DNA from: Stutzerimonas stutzeri
Lineage (GTDB): Bacteria > Pseudomonadota > Gammaproteobacteria > Pseudomonadales > Pseudomonadaceae
Assembly (NCBI RefSeq): GCF_024451105.1
Contig: NZ_JANGEY010000008.1
Location: 1 to 64,000 of the forward strand
Reading direction: 5' to 3'
Length of the DNA stretch: 64,000 nt
Part shown: positions 31,852-44,571 of the stretch, piece after piece
Layout: the number at the start of each line of letters is the position of its first letter
How positions within the stretch are numbered: position 1 is the stretch's first letter
The notes under the pieces: generated by a model
Seen by the model: only the letters and a program-made list of their open reading frames with translations
Database searches by the model: none
Told to the model about the DNA's origin: nothing
Program-made: the position numbers and the translations under genes

Positions 31852-32868
31852 ATGTCCGCCTTGAACCAGGCGCTGCGCGCCGCCTTCGAGCGCCGTCAGG
31901 CCCTGATCGCCGAACTGCACGGCCAGGGCACCGACTGCTACCGCCTGTTCCACGGCAGCCAGGAGGGCGCGCCGGGCCTGACCGTCGACCGCTACGGCCC
32001 GCAGCTGCTGGTGCAGAGCTTCCACCAGCCGCTCGAGCGCGATGCTCTGCTCGAGCTGTTCGCCGCCTGCCAGGCGTTTCTCGGCACCGAGCTGCTGGCG
32101 GTGTACAACGACCGCTCGCAGCCCAACTCGCGCATCGACCGCACGGATCGGCTCTACCAGCCCGCGCCCGAGGCGCTGGCCGAGCTGGTCGGCCACGAGT
32201 GGGGACTGAACTACCGGGTGCGCGCCCGCCACCCGGGCCAGGACCCGCTGCTGTTCCTCGACCTGCGCAACGCCCGCGGCTGGGTCAGGCGCCACAGCGC
32301 CGGCAAGTCGGTGCTCAACCTGTTCGCCTACACCTGCGGCGTCGGCCTGTGCGCCGCGGCCGGAGGCGCACGCCGCGTGGTCAACCTCGACTTCGCCGAG
32401 GGCAACCTGGCGGTCGGCCGCGAGAATGGCGCGCTCAATCCGGCCCTGCCGGAAATGCACTTCATCCAGTCCGACTACTTCCCGGCCATCCGCCAGCTGG
32501 CCGGTCTGCCGGTGGCGCACCGCCGCGGCCAGCGCCTGCCGAGCTACCCGCGCCTGGCCGCCGAGCAGTTCGACCTGGTGTTCCTCGATCCGCCGGCCTG
32601 GGCGCGCAGCGCCTTCGGCACCGTCGACCTGCTGCGCGACTACCAGAGCCTGCTCAAGCCGGCGCTGCTGGTCACCGCGGAGGGCGGCAGCCTGGTGTGC
32701 TGCAACAACCTGGCCAGGGTCGAGCTCGCCGACTGGCGCGAACAGGTCCTGCGCTGCGCGGCGAAGAATGGCCGCCCGGTACGCGAGGTCGAGGTGCTGG
32801 CGCCGGCCGCCGACTTCCCCTCCTTCGACGGCAAGCCGCCGCTGAAGACCCTGGTCCTGCATTTCTGA
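31852..32868 (+). CDS. RlmI-like class I SAM-dependent rRNA methyltransferase
   Basis: A 338-residue protein with a SAM-binding Rossmann motif (LNLFAYTCGVGLCAAAGGA, residues about 158-176), the acidic loop VNLDFAEGN, and the cytosine-C5-type motif DLVFLDPPAWARS. It resembles the RlmI/RlmK group of 23S rRNA methyltransferases, but the N-terminal PUA domain of RlmI is not recognisable, so the substrate remains open. I chose the ATG at 31852, which has a GAGGAGA site. Confidence 0.85.
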   Translation: MSALNQALRAAFERRQALIAELHGQGTDCYRLFHGSQEGAPGLTVDRYGPQLLVQSFHQPLERDALLELFAACQAFLGTELLAVYNDRSQPNSRIDRTDRLYQPAPEALAELVGHEWGLNYRVRARHPGQDPLLFLDLRNARGWVRRHSAGKSVLNLFAYTCGVGLCAAAGGARRVVNLDFAEGNLAVGRENGALNPALPEMHFIQSDYFPAIRQLAGLPVAHRRGQRLPSYPRLAAEQFDLVFLDPPAWARSAFGTVDLLRDYQSLLKPALLVTAEGGSLVCCNNLARVELADWREQVLRCAAKNGRPVREVEVLAPAADFPSFDGKPPLKTLVLHF

Positions 32869-32956
32869 GCCTGGAAAACTGCCGGTTCCGGCAAGGACCT
32901 GCTCTCGGGCGGCATGCCATACTCCGGGGCACGCCATGCCCCACGGATGCCCGGTC

Positions 32957-35900
32957 ATGCCCAAAGGATTGCGGCGCGCCCTCGCCGCCCTGCTGTTCGC
33001 CCCGCTGCTCTACGCCCTGCTCGGCTTCGTCCTGCTGCCTTGGGCCGGCCTCAAGCTGATCAACCAGCAGCTCGCCGAGCATCTGCAGGTGCCGGCCCGC
33101 CTCGAACGCATCGAATTCAATCCGTTCAGCCTGGAACTGAGCCTGCTCGACCTGCAGGTCGGCGAGCCCGGCGCCGAGCAGCTAGGCTTCGCCCGTCTGT
33201 ACGCCGACCTGCAGCTCGACAGCCTGTGGCGGGGCGAACTGCACCTGCGCGAGCTGCGCCTGGAGCAGCCGCGAGTCGAGCTGCGTCTCGACACCGACGG
33301 GCGGCTGAACCTGACCCAACTGCTGCGTCTGCCACCGCGCGACAGCGCACCGACCGAGGCCACGGATGCCCCCGTTCCCCTGCGCCTCGCGCGCGCGACG
33401 TTGAGCGGCGGCGCTCTGCGCTTCGTCGATCTGCGCCAGCAGCCGGTCGTCGAACACCGCTATGACCGTCTCGAGCTGAGCCTGAGCGGGCTGACCACGC
33501 GGGGCGGCGAAGACAGCGAGCTCAGCCTCTCCGCCAGCGGCCCCCACGGTGCGGCACTCGACTGTCAGGGCCGCCTGGGGCTGCAGCCATTGCGCTCGAG
33601 CGGCCACCTGAGCCTCGGCGCGACCGACCTGACCCGCTGGTGGCCCTACCTGCAGCCCCTGCTGCCGTACCGGCTGCAGTCGGGCACGCTCAGCCTGGGC
33701 AGCGATTACCGACTCGACGCCGGCGACGCCCTGCGCCTGCAGCTGAGCGAGCCGCGCCTGCAACTATCCGCCCTCGGGGTGAGCGAAGCCGACGGGCAGC
33801 CGCTGCTCGAGCTGGACGCCCTCGAGCTCGGCGCCAGCCGACTCGAACTGCGCGGCGGCCCCCGCCTGCAGGTGCAGCTCGACGGCGGCCGGGGCCAGGC
33901 CGGCGGCCTGCGCCTGTTCGATCCGGACCGGCAGCCACGCCTGCGTCTGGCCGACCTCGCGATCGCCGACACCCGTCTCGACCTCGACGGACGTCGTCTG
34001 GAAATCGGCAGCCTGCACAGCCGGGGTCTGGAAACCCGTGCGGCCCGCGAGGTCGACGGGCGCATCGACTGGCAGGCGCTGCTCGAGCGACAGCTCGCCG
34101 CCCTGCAGGCGCATCGCCCGGACGCCGAAGCGCACTCCGCAGAAACGCCACCGGGAAGCCCCTGGCACCTGCAGGTCGAGAAAGTGCAACTGCGCGACTG
34201 GCGCGCCCGACTCGAGGATCGCCAGCCCAGCCCCGCGGTGGCGCTGACGCTGGGCCCGCTCGACCTCGACCTGCACGACCTGAACGGCGACGCCAGCCAA
34301 CCGCTCGGGCTGCGTCTGGTCAGCGCCCTCGGAGCGAACGGACGGCTCGAGGTCGCCGGGCAGCTCACTCTCGCCCCGCTCGCCGGTCGGCTTGCGGTAC
34401 AGGCCCGCGAACTCGACCTGCGGCTGGCCCAGGCCTATCTGGCGCCCTTCGCGCATCTGGAACTGCGCAGCGGCCTGCTCGGCGCCGATCTGGCCATCGA
34501 CCTGCAGAGCCTGGCCCCGCTGCGCTTCAGGGTAAGCGGCGACGCCGACGTCGCCCAGTTGCATACCCTGGATACCCTAAAAGGCCGCGACTTCGTGCGC
34601 TGGCGACAGCTCGACCTCGCCGGCCTCGACTATCGGCACGGCGAGCGCCTGCAGGTCGAGCGGGTACGCCTGCAACAGCCCTACGTCCGCTTCATCGTCA
34701 ACGAGGATCTTGGCACCAACATCCAGGAACTGCTGATCCCCCGGTCCGCCGCGGCGCAGACGGCGGAGGCGGGCCCACCGCTGCAGCTGCGGATCGGCGG
34801 CATCGAGATCGAGGACGGTTCGGCCAACTTCGCCGACTTCTCGCTGCGCCCCGTCTTCGCCACCGCCGTCCAGCAGCTGCAGGGCCGCATCGGCACCCTC
34901 GACAATCGCAGCGCGCAACCGGCCACGGTGAAGGTCCACGGCAAGGTCGACCGCTACGCGCCGGTCAGCATCGAGGGCCGCCTGACGCCCTTCGCGCCGC
35001 TCGAACAGCTGGACATCGCCACCCGCTTCCAGCGCGTCGAGCTGACCACCCTGACGCCCTACGCCGGCAAGTTCGCCGGTTACAAGATCCGCAAGGGCCG
35101 CCTCAACCTCGACCTGCACTACCGCATCGAGAAGGGACGGCTCGAGGCCGACAACCGGCTGCTGCTGGAAGACCTGCAGCTCGGCGAGCGGGTCGACAGC
35201 CCCAGCGCCACCGACCTGCCGGTGCGCCTGGCGGTGGCCCTGCTCAAGGACGGCCGGGGTAACATCGACATCGCCCTGCCGGTCAGCGGCGACCTCAACG
35301 ATCCCCGCTTCAGCGTGGCGCCGATCGTCTGGCAGACCCTGCGCAACCTGCTGCTGCGCACGGTGCAGGCGCCGTTCAAGCTGCTCGCCGGGCTGGCCGA
35401 AGGTAACGCGCAACCGCTCGACAGCGTGCCCTTCGCCGCCGGCTCCAGCGAACTGGACGAGCAAGCCCGCACCACCCTCGCCCGACTGGCCACCGCCCTG
35501 CAGCACAAAGCGGGCCTGCGCCTGGAAGTCGAGGGCATGAGCCTGGCCGCGCTCGACGGCCCGCCCCTGGCCGAACAGCGCCTGCAGCGCGAATATCGGG
35601 AGACCTGGTACCGCATGCTGCAACGACGCGGCGAACGGGTGCCGGCCGAGCCCGCCCTGCTCGAGGTGCCGGAGGAGATGAAGACCGCCCTGCTCGAGGG
35701 CATCTATCGCAGCCGCCTCGGCCAGCAGCCACCGCCCGAATGGCGCGCCCTGGACACGCCGGAGCGCAGCGAGCGCCTGCGGCAGGCCGTGCTCGACGAC
35801 TGGGCCGCCAGCAACGCCCTGCAGCGGCGCCTGGCCCAGGACCGCGCCCGGGCGATCAAGGCCTGGCTGGTCGAACAGGGCGGCCTGGCCGACGAGCGCA

Positions 35901-35977
35901 TCTACCTGCTGGAGGTCGGCAGCGCCATCGACGCCGCAGGCCCGATCGGCGTGCCGCTGCACCTGAGCAGCGAATGA
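32957..35977 (+). CDS. Large DUF748 (AsmA-like) envelope protein
   Basis: About 1006 residues. An N-terminal signal anchor (RRALAALLFAPLLYALLGFVLLP) is followed by a very long beta-rich, Leu/Asp/Arg-repetitive region. This contains the conserved block IELNPF-type (RLERIEFNPFSLELSLLDLQVG) and, near residue 580-600, FIVNEDLGTNIQELL. The C-terminal part contains VRLAVALLKDGRGNIDIALPVSGDLNDPRFS, diagnostic of DUF748, and a last segment with OmpA-like features (VPFAAGSSELDEQARTTL). AsmA-like proteins are thought to form grooves for lipid transport between membranes; that role is inferred for this one. The start may be 32936 or 32957. Confidence 0.85.
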   Translation: MPKGLRRALAALLFAPLLYALLGFVLLPWAGLKLINQQLAEHLQVPARLERIEFNPFSLELSLLDLQVGEPGAEQLGFARLYADLQLDSLWRGELHLRELRLEQPRVELRLDTDGRLNLTQLLRLPPRDSAPTEATDAPVPLRLARATLSGGALRFVDLRQQPVVEHRYDRLELSLSGLTTRGGEDSELSLSASGPHGAALDCQGRLGLQPLRSSGHLSLGATDLTRWWPYLQPLLPYRLQSGTLSLGSDYRLDAGDALRLQLSEPRLQLSALGVSEADGQPLLELDALELGASRLELRGGPRLQVQLDGGRGQAGGLRLFDPDRQPRLRLADLAIADTRLDLDGRRLEIGSLHSRGLETRAAREVDGRIDWQALLERQLAALQAHRPDAEAHSAETPPGSPWHLQVEKVQLRDWRARLEDRQPSPAVALTLGPLDLDLHDLNGDASQPLGLRLVSALGANGRLEVAGQLTLAPLAGRLAVQARELDLRLAQAYLAPFAHLELRSGLLGADLAIDLQSLAPLRFRVSGDADVAQLHTLDTLKGRDFVRWRQLDLAGLDYRHGERLQVERVRLQQPYVRFIVNEDLGTNIQELLIPRSAAAQTAEAGPPLQLRIGGIEIEDGSANFADFSLRPVFATAVQQLQGRIGTLDNRSAQPATVKVHGKVDRYAPVSIEGRLTPFAPLEQLDIATRFQRVELTTLTPYAGKFAGYKIRKGRLNLDLHYRIEKGRLEADNRLLLEDLQLGERVDSPSATDLPVRLAVALLKDGRGNIDIALPVSGDLNDPRFSVAPIVWQTLRNLLLRTVQAPFKLLAGLAEGNAQPLDSVPFAAGSSELDEQARTTLARLATALQHKAGLRLEVEGMSLAALDGPPLAEQRLQREYRETWYRMLQRRGERVPAEPALLEVPEEMKTALLEGIYRSRLGQQPPPEWRALDTPERSERLRQAVLDDWAASNALQRRLAQDRARAIKAWLVEQGGLADERIYLLEVGSAIDAAGPIGVPLHLSSE

Positions 35978-36039
35978 ACGGGCCGCCGCATGGTCGAACG
36001 CCCAGAGAGCCATACCCACACCGTCAACGGAGCCCGGCC

Positions 36040-36336
36040 GTGAGAACCATGTCGTTGCTGATCCTGCTGCTGCTCGCCGGCGCGGCCGATGCCAGTACCC
36101 TGCGCTGCGGCAGCGCGCTGGTCAGCACCGGCGACCATGCGCTGGAAGTTCTGGACAAGTGCGGCGAGCCGGCCAGCAGGGCCTTCCTGGGCTACCGTCA
36201 GTACGGCGACCACTGGGGCAACTTCGAACGCCTGCGCATCGAGGAGTGGATCTACGGCCCGCGCAGCGGCATGTACCACTACCTGCGCTTCGAGGGCGAC
36301 CGCCTGGTCGACATCGACAGTCGACGCAGGCGCTGA
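36040..36336 (+). CDS. DUF2845 small secreted protein
   Basis: A 98-residue exported protein: signal peptide (TMSLLILLLLAGAADA) and then a DUF2845 domain with the typical TLRCGSALVSTGDHALEVLDKCGEP and EEWIYGPRSGMYHYLRF. Two cysteines could form a disulfide in the periplasm. Function unknown. I prefer the GTG at 36040 because AACGGAG lies 7 bases upstream; an ATG at 36049 is the alternative. It is 62 bases after the DUF748 gene and ends at a bidirectional terminator. Confidence 0.82.
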   Translation: MRTMSLLILLLLAGAADASTLRCGSALVSTGDHALEVLDKCGEPASRAFLGYRQYGDHWGNFERLRIEEWIYGPRSGMYHYLRFEGDRLVDIDSRRRR

Positions 36337-36350
36337 AGCCCGAAAAGCAG

Positions 36351-36372
36351 AAAAGGCCCCGAGGGGCCTTTT
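36351..36372. terminator. Bidirectional terminator between DUF2845 gene and pnp
   Basis: AAAAGGCCCC and its complement form a 10-bp stem with flanking A- and T-tracts, so it can end transcripts from both sides. It lies 14 bases after the plus-strand stop and 20 bases after the pnp stop. Confidence 0.92.
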
Positions 36373-36392
36373 CCGTCACGCGATCGGCAGGA

Positions 36393-38498
<2,106 letters not shown>

Positions 38499-38617
38499 GG
38501 TGTTTTCCTTCTCTGTGTTGCCTTGGGGGAAAGCGGCGAGCCGGGAGCGCGTGCGCCCCTCAGGTCATCTACGAAAGACGGCGCCTGTCGCGGCCTTTCG
38601 TGGATGATCTGGGAAAA

Positions 38618-38683
38618 CCGGGAGCCGGTTGTCCGCGGCGGGCAGGAGCAAGCTCCGTCCCGCCGCGAACCGCCGACTCCCGG
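38618..38683 (-). other. Long rpsO-pnp intergenic hairpin, candidate RNase III site
   Basis: A long interrupted inverted repeat with outer arms CCGGGAG (38618-38624) and CTCCCGG (38677-38683) can fold the transcript upstream of pnp into a stem of about 30 bp. No T-run follows, so it is more likely a processing signal for RNase III than a terminator. Confidence 0.65.
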
Positions 38684-38702
38684 TCTCGGCAAGAGCCGCG
38701 TC

Positions 38703-38972
38703 TCAGCGACGCAGGCCCAGGCGCGCGATCAGGGCGCTGTAACGAGTGGTGTCCTTACCCTTCAGGTAGTCCAGCAGCTTGCGGCGCTGGTTGACCATGC
38801 GGATCAGACCACGACGGCTGTGGTGGTCCTTGGCGTTGGCCTTGAAGTGGTCCTGCAGCTTGTTGATGTTGGCGGTCAGCAGGGCAACCTGCACTTCCGG
38901 GGAACCGGTATCGCCTTCAGCTTGCTTGTACTCGTTAACGATCTGGGCTTTCTCTTGGACGCTCAGTGCCAT
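38703..38972 (-). CDS. rpsO: 30S ribosomal protein S15
   Basis: An 89-residue S15 that binds the central domain of 16S rRNA and contacts 23S rRNA. It has the normal length and the conserved [15 protein letters not shown] and [23 protein letters not shown] blocks. It sits between truB and pnp, as in most gammaproteobacteria. Confidence 0.98.
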   Translation of the reverse strand: MALSVQEKAQIVNEYKQAEGDTGSPEVQVALLTANINKLQDHFKANAKDHHSRRGLIRMVNQRRKLLDYLKGKDTTRYSALIARLGLRR

Positions 38973-39068
38973 GATGGACTTTCCTCTGAGGTAACAGGCC
39001 GGGGAAGTTCCCCGTTTTCATGAATGGAGGAATGACCGTGCCTGCTGACAGCCATCCTCGTCCGGTCC

Positions 39069-39983
39069 TCAGGACCGAATCAGGCGACGCGGCGCAATGC
39101 GCCCGTCGTCGGTCGCCTCACCGATACCGATGAAGCGACCCTGGTGATCGCGTACCCGCAGCATGCCGAACTTCGGCGCTTCGGGAGCCCGCACCGGCTG
39201 CCCGTGCAGCCAGTAGTAGGCGCTGTGCTCGGACAGCTGCACCGCCGGCCAGTGCTCAAGGCCGCTGTCCACCGGCAGGAGGAAACGGTCCAGCGCCTCG
39301 GCGCCGCCCTGCTCGTGGGCGGCGATCAGCTCGTCGAGGCCGATCGCCTGCGCCAGGCTGAACGGCCCGGCCTGGGTACGGCGCAGTTCCGCGACGTGCG
39401 CGCCGCAACCCAGCGCCTGGCCGAGATCCTCGACCAGGCTGCGGATGTAGGTACCCTTGCTGCAGCTCACCGACAGATCGGCGAACGGCGGCTCGAAGCG
39501 GGTCAGCTCGAGCCGGTCAATAGTAACAGAACGCGCCTCGCGCTCCACCACCTCGCCGGCGCGTGCCAGCTTGTACAGCGGCTGGCCATCCTTCTTCAGC
39601 GCCGAGTACATCGGCGGCACCTGCTGGATGGTTCCGCGAAAGCGTGGCAGCAGCGCCTCCAGCTGCTCGCGGTCGAAGTTGACCTCGCGGCGCTCGAGCA
39701 CTTCGCCCTCGGCGTCGCCGGTGCTGGTGGTGACGCCCAGGTGCATGACCGTGGCGTAGCCCTTCTCGGCGTCGAGCAGGTACTGGGAAAACTTGGTCGC
39801 CTCGCCGAAGCACAGCGGCAGCACGCCGGTGGCCAGCGGATCGAGACTGCCGGTATGCCCGGCCTTCTCGGCGTTGAGCAGCCAGCGGACCTTCTGCAGC
39901 GCGGCGTTGGAACTGAAGCCGCGCGGCTTGTCGAGGATCAGGATGCCGCTGACCGCACGGCGCACTCGTTTGACCTGGGCCAC
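39069..39983 (-). CDS. truB: tRNA pseudouridine(55) synthase
   Basis: A 304-residue enzyme forming pseudouridine 55 in the T-loop of tRNAs. The catalytic aspartate is in [23 protein letters not shown] (about residue 48), followed by the conserved [20 protein letters not shown] and [17 protein letters not shown]-terminal PUA-like domain ([19 protein letters not shown]) is present. The stop of rbfA is three bases upstream of its start, so translation is likely coupled. Confidence 0.97.
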   Translation of the reverse strand: MAQVKRVRRAVSGILILDKPRGFSSNAALQKVRWLLNAEKAGHTGSLDPLATGVLPLCFGEATKFSQYLLDAEKGYATVMHLGVTTSTGDAEGEVLERREVNFDREQLEALLPRFRGTIQQVPPMYSALKKDGQPLYKLARAGEVVEREARSVTIDRLELTRFEPPFADLSVSCSKGTYIRSLVEDLGQALGCGAHVAELRRTQAGPFSLAQAIGLDELIAAHEQGGAEALDRFLLPVDSGLEHWPAVQLSEHSAYYWLHGQPVRAPEAPKFGMLRVRDHQGRFIGIGEATDDGRIAPRRLIRS

Positions 39984-39986
39984 GCC

Positions 39987-40376
39987 TTACTCCTTGTCCG
40001 CGTCCTGGTGCTTGCGATCCTCGGCCACCGCGCGCTCGATCAGCGCCGACAGCTGGGCGCCGCGGCGCACGCTCTCGTCGTAGAGGAAATGCAGCTGCGG
40101 AATGGTGCGCAGCTTGATCGCGCGCCCGAGCAGCATGCGCAGGTAACCGGCGGCATCCTTGAGGATCTCCTGGTTGAGGGCGACCTTCTCGGCGTCGTCG
40201 TCCTGCCCCATCACGGTGAAGTACACCTTGGCATGGGCCAGGTCGCGGCTGACGTCGATACCGGTCAGGGTCACCAGGCCCAGGCGCGGATCCTTGATCT
40301 CGCGCTGGATCAGCTGCGCGAGTTCGCGCTGCATCTGGTCACCGATCCGCTGGGTGCGGCTGTATTCTTTGGCCAT
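39987..40376 (-). CDS. rbfA: Ribosome-binding factor A
   Basis: A 129-residue KH-fold assembly factor for the 30S subunit, needed for 16S rRNA 5'-end maturation. The family segments [27 protein letters not shown] and [10 protein letters not shown] are clear, and the charged C-terminal tail matches pseudomonad homologues. I chose the ATG at 40376 (MAKEYSR); upstream codons belong to the intergenic region. A hairpin of 9 bp plus inner pairs (40415-40446) lies between infB and rbfA and may be an mRNA-processing element. Confidence 0.96.
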   Translation of the reverse strand: MAKEYSRTQRIGDQMQRELAQLIQREIKDPRLGLVTLTGIDVSRDLAHAKVYFTVMGQDDDAEKVALNQEILKDAAGYLRMLLGRAIKLRTIPQLHFLYDESVRRGAQLSALIERAVAEDRKHQDADKE

Positions 40377-40414
40377 GACTTGAATCCTGGAAAAACGCTG
40401 GAAGCCGAAATGCA

Positions 40415-40446
40415 CAAGCCGGAAACCCGCAGGGGCCTCCGGCTTG
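40415..40446 (-). other. Intergenic hairpin between infB and rbfA
   Basis: CAAGCCGGA (40415-40423) and TCCGGCTTG (40438-40446) form a stem with further inner pairing and no T-run. It may separate or stabilise the infB and rbfA parts of the transcript. Confidence 0.5.
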
Positions 40447-40467
40447 CACGTGCAGCAGATCCGGGGA

Positions 40468-43014
40468 TCAGAGGCTGCGCGCCACTTCGACCTTCTCGTA
40501 CACCTCGATCTTGTCGCCGACGCGTACATCGTTGTAGCTCTTCACGCCGATGCCGCACTCCATGCCGGCGCGCACTTCGGCGACGTCGTCCTTGAAGCGG
40601 CGCAGCGATTCCAGCTCGCCCTCGAAGACCACCACGTCGTCGCGCAGCACGCGGATCGGACGGTTGCGGTGCACGTGACCCTCGACCACCATGCAGCCGG
40701 CGATGGCGCCGAACTTCGGCGAACGGAACACGTCGCGCACTTCGGCGATGCCGAGGATGTTCTCCCGCACGTCGCTGCCGAGCATGCCGGTGAGCGCCTT
40801 CTTGACGTCCTCGATGATGTCGTAGATGACGTTGTAGTAGCGCAGGTCCAGGCCTTCCTGCTCGACGATCTTGCGCGCGCCGGCGTCGGCACGCACGTTG
40901 AAGCCGAAGATCACCGCACTGGAGGCCAGTGCCAGGTTGGCGTCGCTCTCGGTGATGCCACCGACGCCGCCGCCGACCACGCGCACCTGGACTTCCTCGT
41001 TGCCGAGGCCTTCCAGCGAGCCCTGCAGCGCCTCCAGGGAGCCGCGCACGTCGGTCTTGAGGACCACGTTGAGGGTCTTCTTCTCTTCCTGACCCATGGT
41101 CTCGAAGATGTTTTCCAGCTTGCCGGCGTGGGCGCGGGCCAGCTTGACCTCGCGGAACTTGCCCTGACGGAACAGGGCGACCTCGCGGGCCTTCTTCTCG
41201 TCGGCGACCACGGTCAGCTCGTCGCCGGCGTCCGGGGTGCCGTCGAGGCCGAGGATCTCCACCGGGATCGACGGGCCGGCTTCCTTGATCGGCTTGCCGT
41301 TCTCGTCGAGCATGGCGCGCACGCGGCCATAGTTGACGCCGACCAGCACCATGTCGCCCTGACGCAGGGTACCGTCCTGGACCAGCACGGTAGCCACCGG
41401 GCCGCGGCCCTTGTCCAGACGCGACTCGACCACCACCCCGCGGCCCGGGGCCGACGGCGTGGCCTTCAGCTCGAGGACCTCGGCCTGCAGCAGCACGGCT
41501 TCGAGCAGCTCGTCGATGCCGGTACCGACCTTGGCCGACACGTGCACGAACGGCGCGTCGCCACCCCACTCCTCGGGAATCACATCCAGCGCGGCCAGGC
41601 CGTTCTTGATGTTGTCCGGATTGGCGTCCGGCTTGTCGATCTTGTTGACCGCGACCACGATCGGCACGCCGGCCGCCTTGGCGTGCTGCACGGCTTCCTG
41701 GGTCTGCGGCATCACGCCGTCGTCGGCCGCCACCACCAGGATGACCACGTCGGTAGCCTGGGCACCGCGGGCACGCATCGCGGTGAACGCGGCGTGGCCG
41801 GGGGTGTCGAGGAAGGTGATCATGCCGCGCTCGGTTTCCACGTGGTAGGCGCCGATGTGCTGGGTGATGCCACCCGCCTCGCCGGTCGCCACCTTGGTGC
41901 GGCGGATGTAGTCGAGCAGCGAGGTCTTGCCGTGGTCGACGTGACCCATGACGGTGACCACCGGTGCGCGCGACTCGGCCTCGCCCTCGAACTTGAGGGA
42001 CTCGGCCAGTTGCTCTTCCAGGGCGTTCTCGCTGACCAGCTTGACCTTGTGGCCCATCTCCTCGGCGACCAGCTGTGCGGTCTCCTGGTCGAGGACCTGG
42101 TTGATGGTCACCGGGGTGCCCAGCTTGAACATGAACTTGACCACCTCGGCACCCTTGACCGCCATCTGCGCGGCCAGTTCGGCGACGGTGATGGTCTCGC
42201 CGATGGTGACCTCGCGGATGATCGGCCCGGTCGGGCTCTGGAAGCCGTGCTGGTTGCGCTTCTTCAGCTTGCCCTTGCCGCCGCGACCGCCGCGTCGGGC
42301 AAAGCCGTCCTCGTCGTCGGCGGTGCGCGGCGTGACGCGCGGCGCGGCGCCCTTGTCCTTGAGGGACGGGCGATGCTGGGCCTGCTTGCGCTCGCGGCGC
42401 TCGTCGTCGTCGCTGCGCTTGGGCGCACTGCGGCGGGCCTCGTCCTTGGCGCGCTCGGCCGCCGGCTTGGCAGCCTCGACCTGGGCCTGGGCCTGGGCAG
42501 CGGCGGCTGCCTCGGCCGCAGCCTGACGGGCGGCCACCGCACGCAGACGAGCCTCCTCGGCGTCGTCGACGCGACGGCGCGACTCCGGCTGCGGCGCAGC
42601 AGCCGGCTGAGCGGGCTGGGCCTTCGGGCGCGCCTCAGCAGCGGCAACCGCCTCGGGCGCCGCACGCTCGGCGGCAACCGACTTGTCGTCCGGCTCGCGC
42701 TTGGATACGACCACCGTCGTGGCCGCTTCCGGCTTGACGAAGGTCTTCTTCTTGCGCACCTCGACACTGATGGTCTTGCTGCCGGCCACCTTCAAGGTGC
42801 TGGTAGTCTTGCGCTTGAGGGTGATCTTGCTGGGCTCTTCCAGCTTCTCACCGTGACTGCTCTTCAGGTGCGCCAACAGTTTCTGCTTCTCTTCGTCGGT
42901 CACTACTTGCTCGGCGCGGCTGTGCGGCAGACCTGCCTCACGCATTTGCTGCAGCAGGCGCTCTACCGGTGTATCGACCACCTGGGCCAGTTCTTTCACC
43001 GTGACTTGCGTCAT
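40468..43014 (-). CDS. infB: Translation initiation factor IF-2
   Basis: An 848-residue GTPase that places initiator tRNA on the 30S subunit. The N-terminus has an IF2N domain ([24 protein letters not shown]) and a long Ala/Arg/Glu-rich linker (about 90-270). The G domain motifs are GHVDHGKTS (G1), [15 protein letters not shown] (G3) and NKIDK (G4). Domains II-IV follow to the initiator-tRNA-binding C-terminus. The initiator tRNA gene itself lies about 2.2 kb upstream in the same cluster. Confidence 0.97.
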   Translation of the reverse strand: MTQVTVKELAQVVDTPVERLLQQMREAGLPHSRAEQVVTDEEKQKLLAHLKSSHGEKLEEPSKITLKRKTTSTLKVAGSKTISVEVRKKKTFVKPEAATTVVVSKREPDDKSVAAERAAPEAVAAAEARPKAQPAQPAAAPQPESRRRVDDAEEARLRAVAARQAAAEAAAAAQAQAQVEAAKPAAERAKDEARRSAPKRSDDDERRERKQAQHRPSLKDKGAAPRVTPRTADDEDGFARRGGRGGKGKLKKRNQHGFQSPTGPIIREVTIGETITVAELAAQMAVKGAEVVKFMFKLGTPVTINQVLDQETAQLVAEEMGHKVKLVSENALEEQLAESLKFEGEAESRAPVVTVMGHVDHGKTSLLDYIRRTKVATGEAGGITQHIGAYHVETERGMITFLDTPGHAAFTAMRARGAQATDVVILVVAADDGVMPQTQEAVQHAKAAGVPIVVAVNKIDKPDANPDNIKNGLAALDVIPEEWGGDAPFVHVSAKVGTGIDELLEAVLLQAEVLELKATPSAPGRGVVVESRLDKGRGPVATVLVQDGTLRQGDMVLVGVNYGRVRAMLDENGKPIKEAGPSIPVEILGLDGTPDAGDELTVVADEKKAREVALFRQGKFREVKLARAHAGKLENIFETMGQEEKKTLNVVLKTDVRGSLEALQGSLEGLGNEEVQVRVVGGGVGGITESDANLALASSAVIFGFNVRADAGARKIVEQEGLDLRYYNVIYDIIEDVKKALTGMLGSDVRENILGIAEVRDVFRSPKFGAIAGCMVVEGHVHRNRPIRVLRDDVVVFEGELESLRRFKDDVAEVRAGMECGIGVKSYNDVRVGDKIEVYEKVEVARSL

Positions 43015-43041
43015 GCACTTCTCTCCTCAGGCCGCGACCAC

Positions 43042-44523
43042 TTACTCGAACCAATGGGCTCGGGCGGCCATGATCAGCTTGCCGGCACGCTCTTCAGTCA
43101 TGCCGTCGATCTCGAGCAGGTCGTCAATCGACTGCTCGGCCAGGTCTTCGCGGGTGGGCACGCCACGCAGGGCCAGCTCGACAGCCAGCTCCTTGGTCAT
43201 GCCTTCCAGTTCCAGCAGATCATCCGCCGGATGGGCGTCCGCGAGCTTCTCTTCGGTAGCGATCGCCTTGGTCAGCAGACGGTCCTTGGCACGGGCGCGC
43301 AGCTCATTGACGATCTCTTCATCAAAGCCCTCGATGCTCAGCATCTCCTCCATGGGCACGTAGGCGATTTCTTCCAGGGTGGTGAAGCCTTCCTCCACCA
43401 GTACCTCGGCCAGTTCCTCGTCCACCCCCAGCTCTTCGACGAAGCGTTGCAGGATGTCGCCGGTCTCGGCCTGCTGCTTGGCCTGGATGTCAGCCTCAGT
43501 CATCACGTTCAGGGTCCAGCCGGTCAGCTGGCTGGCCAGCCGCACGTTCTGTCCGCTGCGGCCGATGGCCTGAGCCAGGTTGTCGGCCGCCACGGCGATG
43601 TCCATGGTGTGGGTATCCTCGTCGACGATGATCGCCGCCACCTCGGCCGGAGCCATGGCGTTGATCACGAACTGCGCCGGATTGTCGTCCCACAGCACGA
43701 TATCCACGCGCTCGCCGCCCAGTTCGCCGGAAACGGCCTGCACGCGCGAACCGCGCATGCCGATGCAGGCCCCCTGCGGGTCGATGCGCTTGTCCTTCGA
43801 GCGCACGGCGATCTTGGCGCGCGAGCCCGGGTCGCGGGCGGCGGCCATGATCTCGATCAGGCCTTCGGCGATTTCCGGTACCTCGATGCGGAACAGCTCG
43901 ACGATCATCTCCGGCGCGGTGCGCGAGAGGATCAGCTGCGGACCGCGGTTCTCGCTGCGGATCTCCTTGAGCAGGGCGCGCACGCGGGTACCGACGCGGA
44001 AGGACTCGCGCGGGATGATGTGCTCGCGGGCCAGCAGGGCCTCGGCGTTGTTGCCCAGATCGACGATCACGCTGTCGCGCGAGGCCTTCTTCACGGTGCC
44101 GGAGATGATCTCGCCGACCCGTTCGCGGTAGGCGTCGACCACCTGGGCGCGCTCGGCCTCGCGCACCTTCTGCACGATGACCTGCTTGGCGGTCTGCGCG
44201 GCGATGCGACCGAACTCGATGGACTCGATCTTCTCCTCGATCACGTCGCCGACCCGCGCGTCTTCCTGCTTCTCGCGCGCCTGATCCAGGGTCAGTTCGG
44301 CGGCCGGATTCTCCAGCGCCTCGTCCTCGACCACGGCCCAGCGGCGGAAGGTTTCATAGTTGCCATTGTGACGGTTGATCGACACGCGCACGTCGACCTC
44401 GTCCTCGTATCGCTTCTTGGTGGCAGTGGCCAGGGCCAGCTCCAGCGCCTCGAAAATCACGCCGGCCGGCACGCCCTTTTCGTTGGACACCGACTCCACT
44501 ACCAGCAGTACTTCTTTGCTCAT
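43042..44523 (-). CDS. nusA: Transcription termination/antitermination factor NusA
   Basis: A 493-residue RNA polymerase-binding factor. It contains the N-terminal polymerase-binding domain, S1 (about 135-200), two KH domains (with [21 protein letters not shown] and [18 protein letters not shown]), and two C-terminal acidic repeats with helix-hairpin-helix character that are typical of gammaproteobacteria. I chose the ATG at 44523 ([10 protein letters not shown]). It is 48 bases after rimP and 27 before infB. NusA may regulate its own operon at the terminator ahead of rimP. Confidence 0.97.
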   Translation of the reverse strand: MSKEVLLVVESVSNEKGVPAGVIFEALELALATATKKRYEDEVDVRVSINRHNGNYETFRRWAVVEDEALENPAAELTLDQAREKQEDARVGDVIEEKIESIEFGRIAAQTAKQVIVQKVREAERAQVVDAYRERVGEIISGTVKKASRDSVIVDLGNNAEALLAREHIIPRESFRVGTRVRALLKEIRSENRGPQLILSRTAPEMIVELFRIEVPEIAEGLIEIMAAARDPGSRAKIAVRSKDKRIDPQGACIGMRGSRVQAVSGELGGERVDIVLWDDNPAQFVINAMAPAEVAAIIVDEDTHTMDIAVAADNLAQAIGRSGQNVRLASQLTGWTLNVMTEADIQAKQQAETGDILQRFVEELGVDEELAEVLVEEGFTTLEEIAYVPMEEMLSIEGFDEEIVNELRARAKDRLLTKAIATEEKLADAHPADDLLELEGMTKELAVELALRGVPTREDLAEQSIDDLLEIDGMTEERAGKLIMAARAHWFE

Positions 44524-44571
44524 CGTACGCCTCGCCTTTCGCAATCCATTGGGATCCGCCGGATCCGCGCC

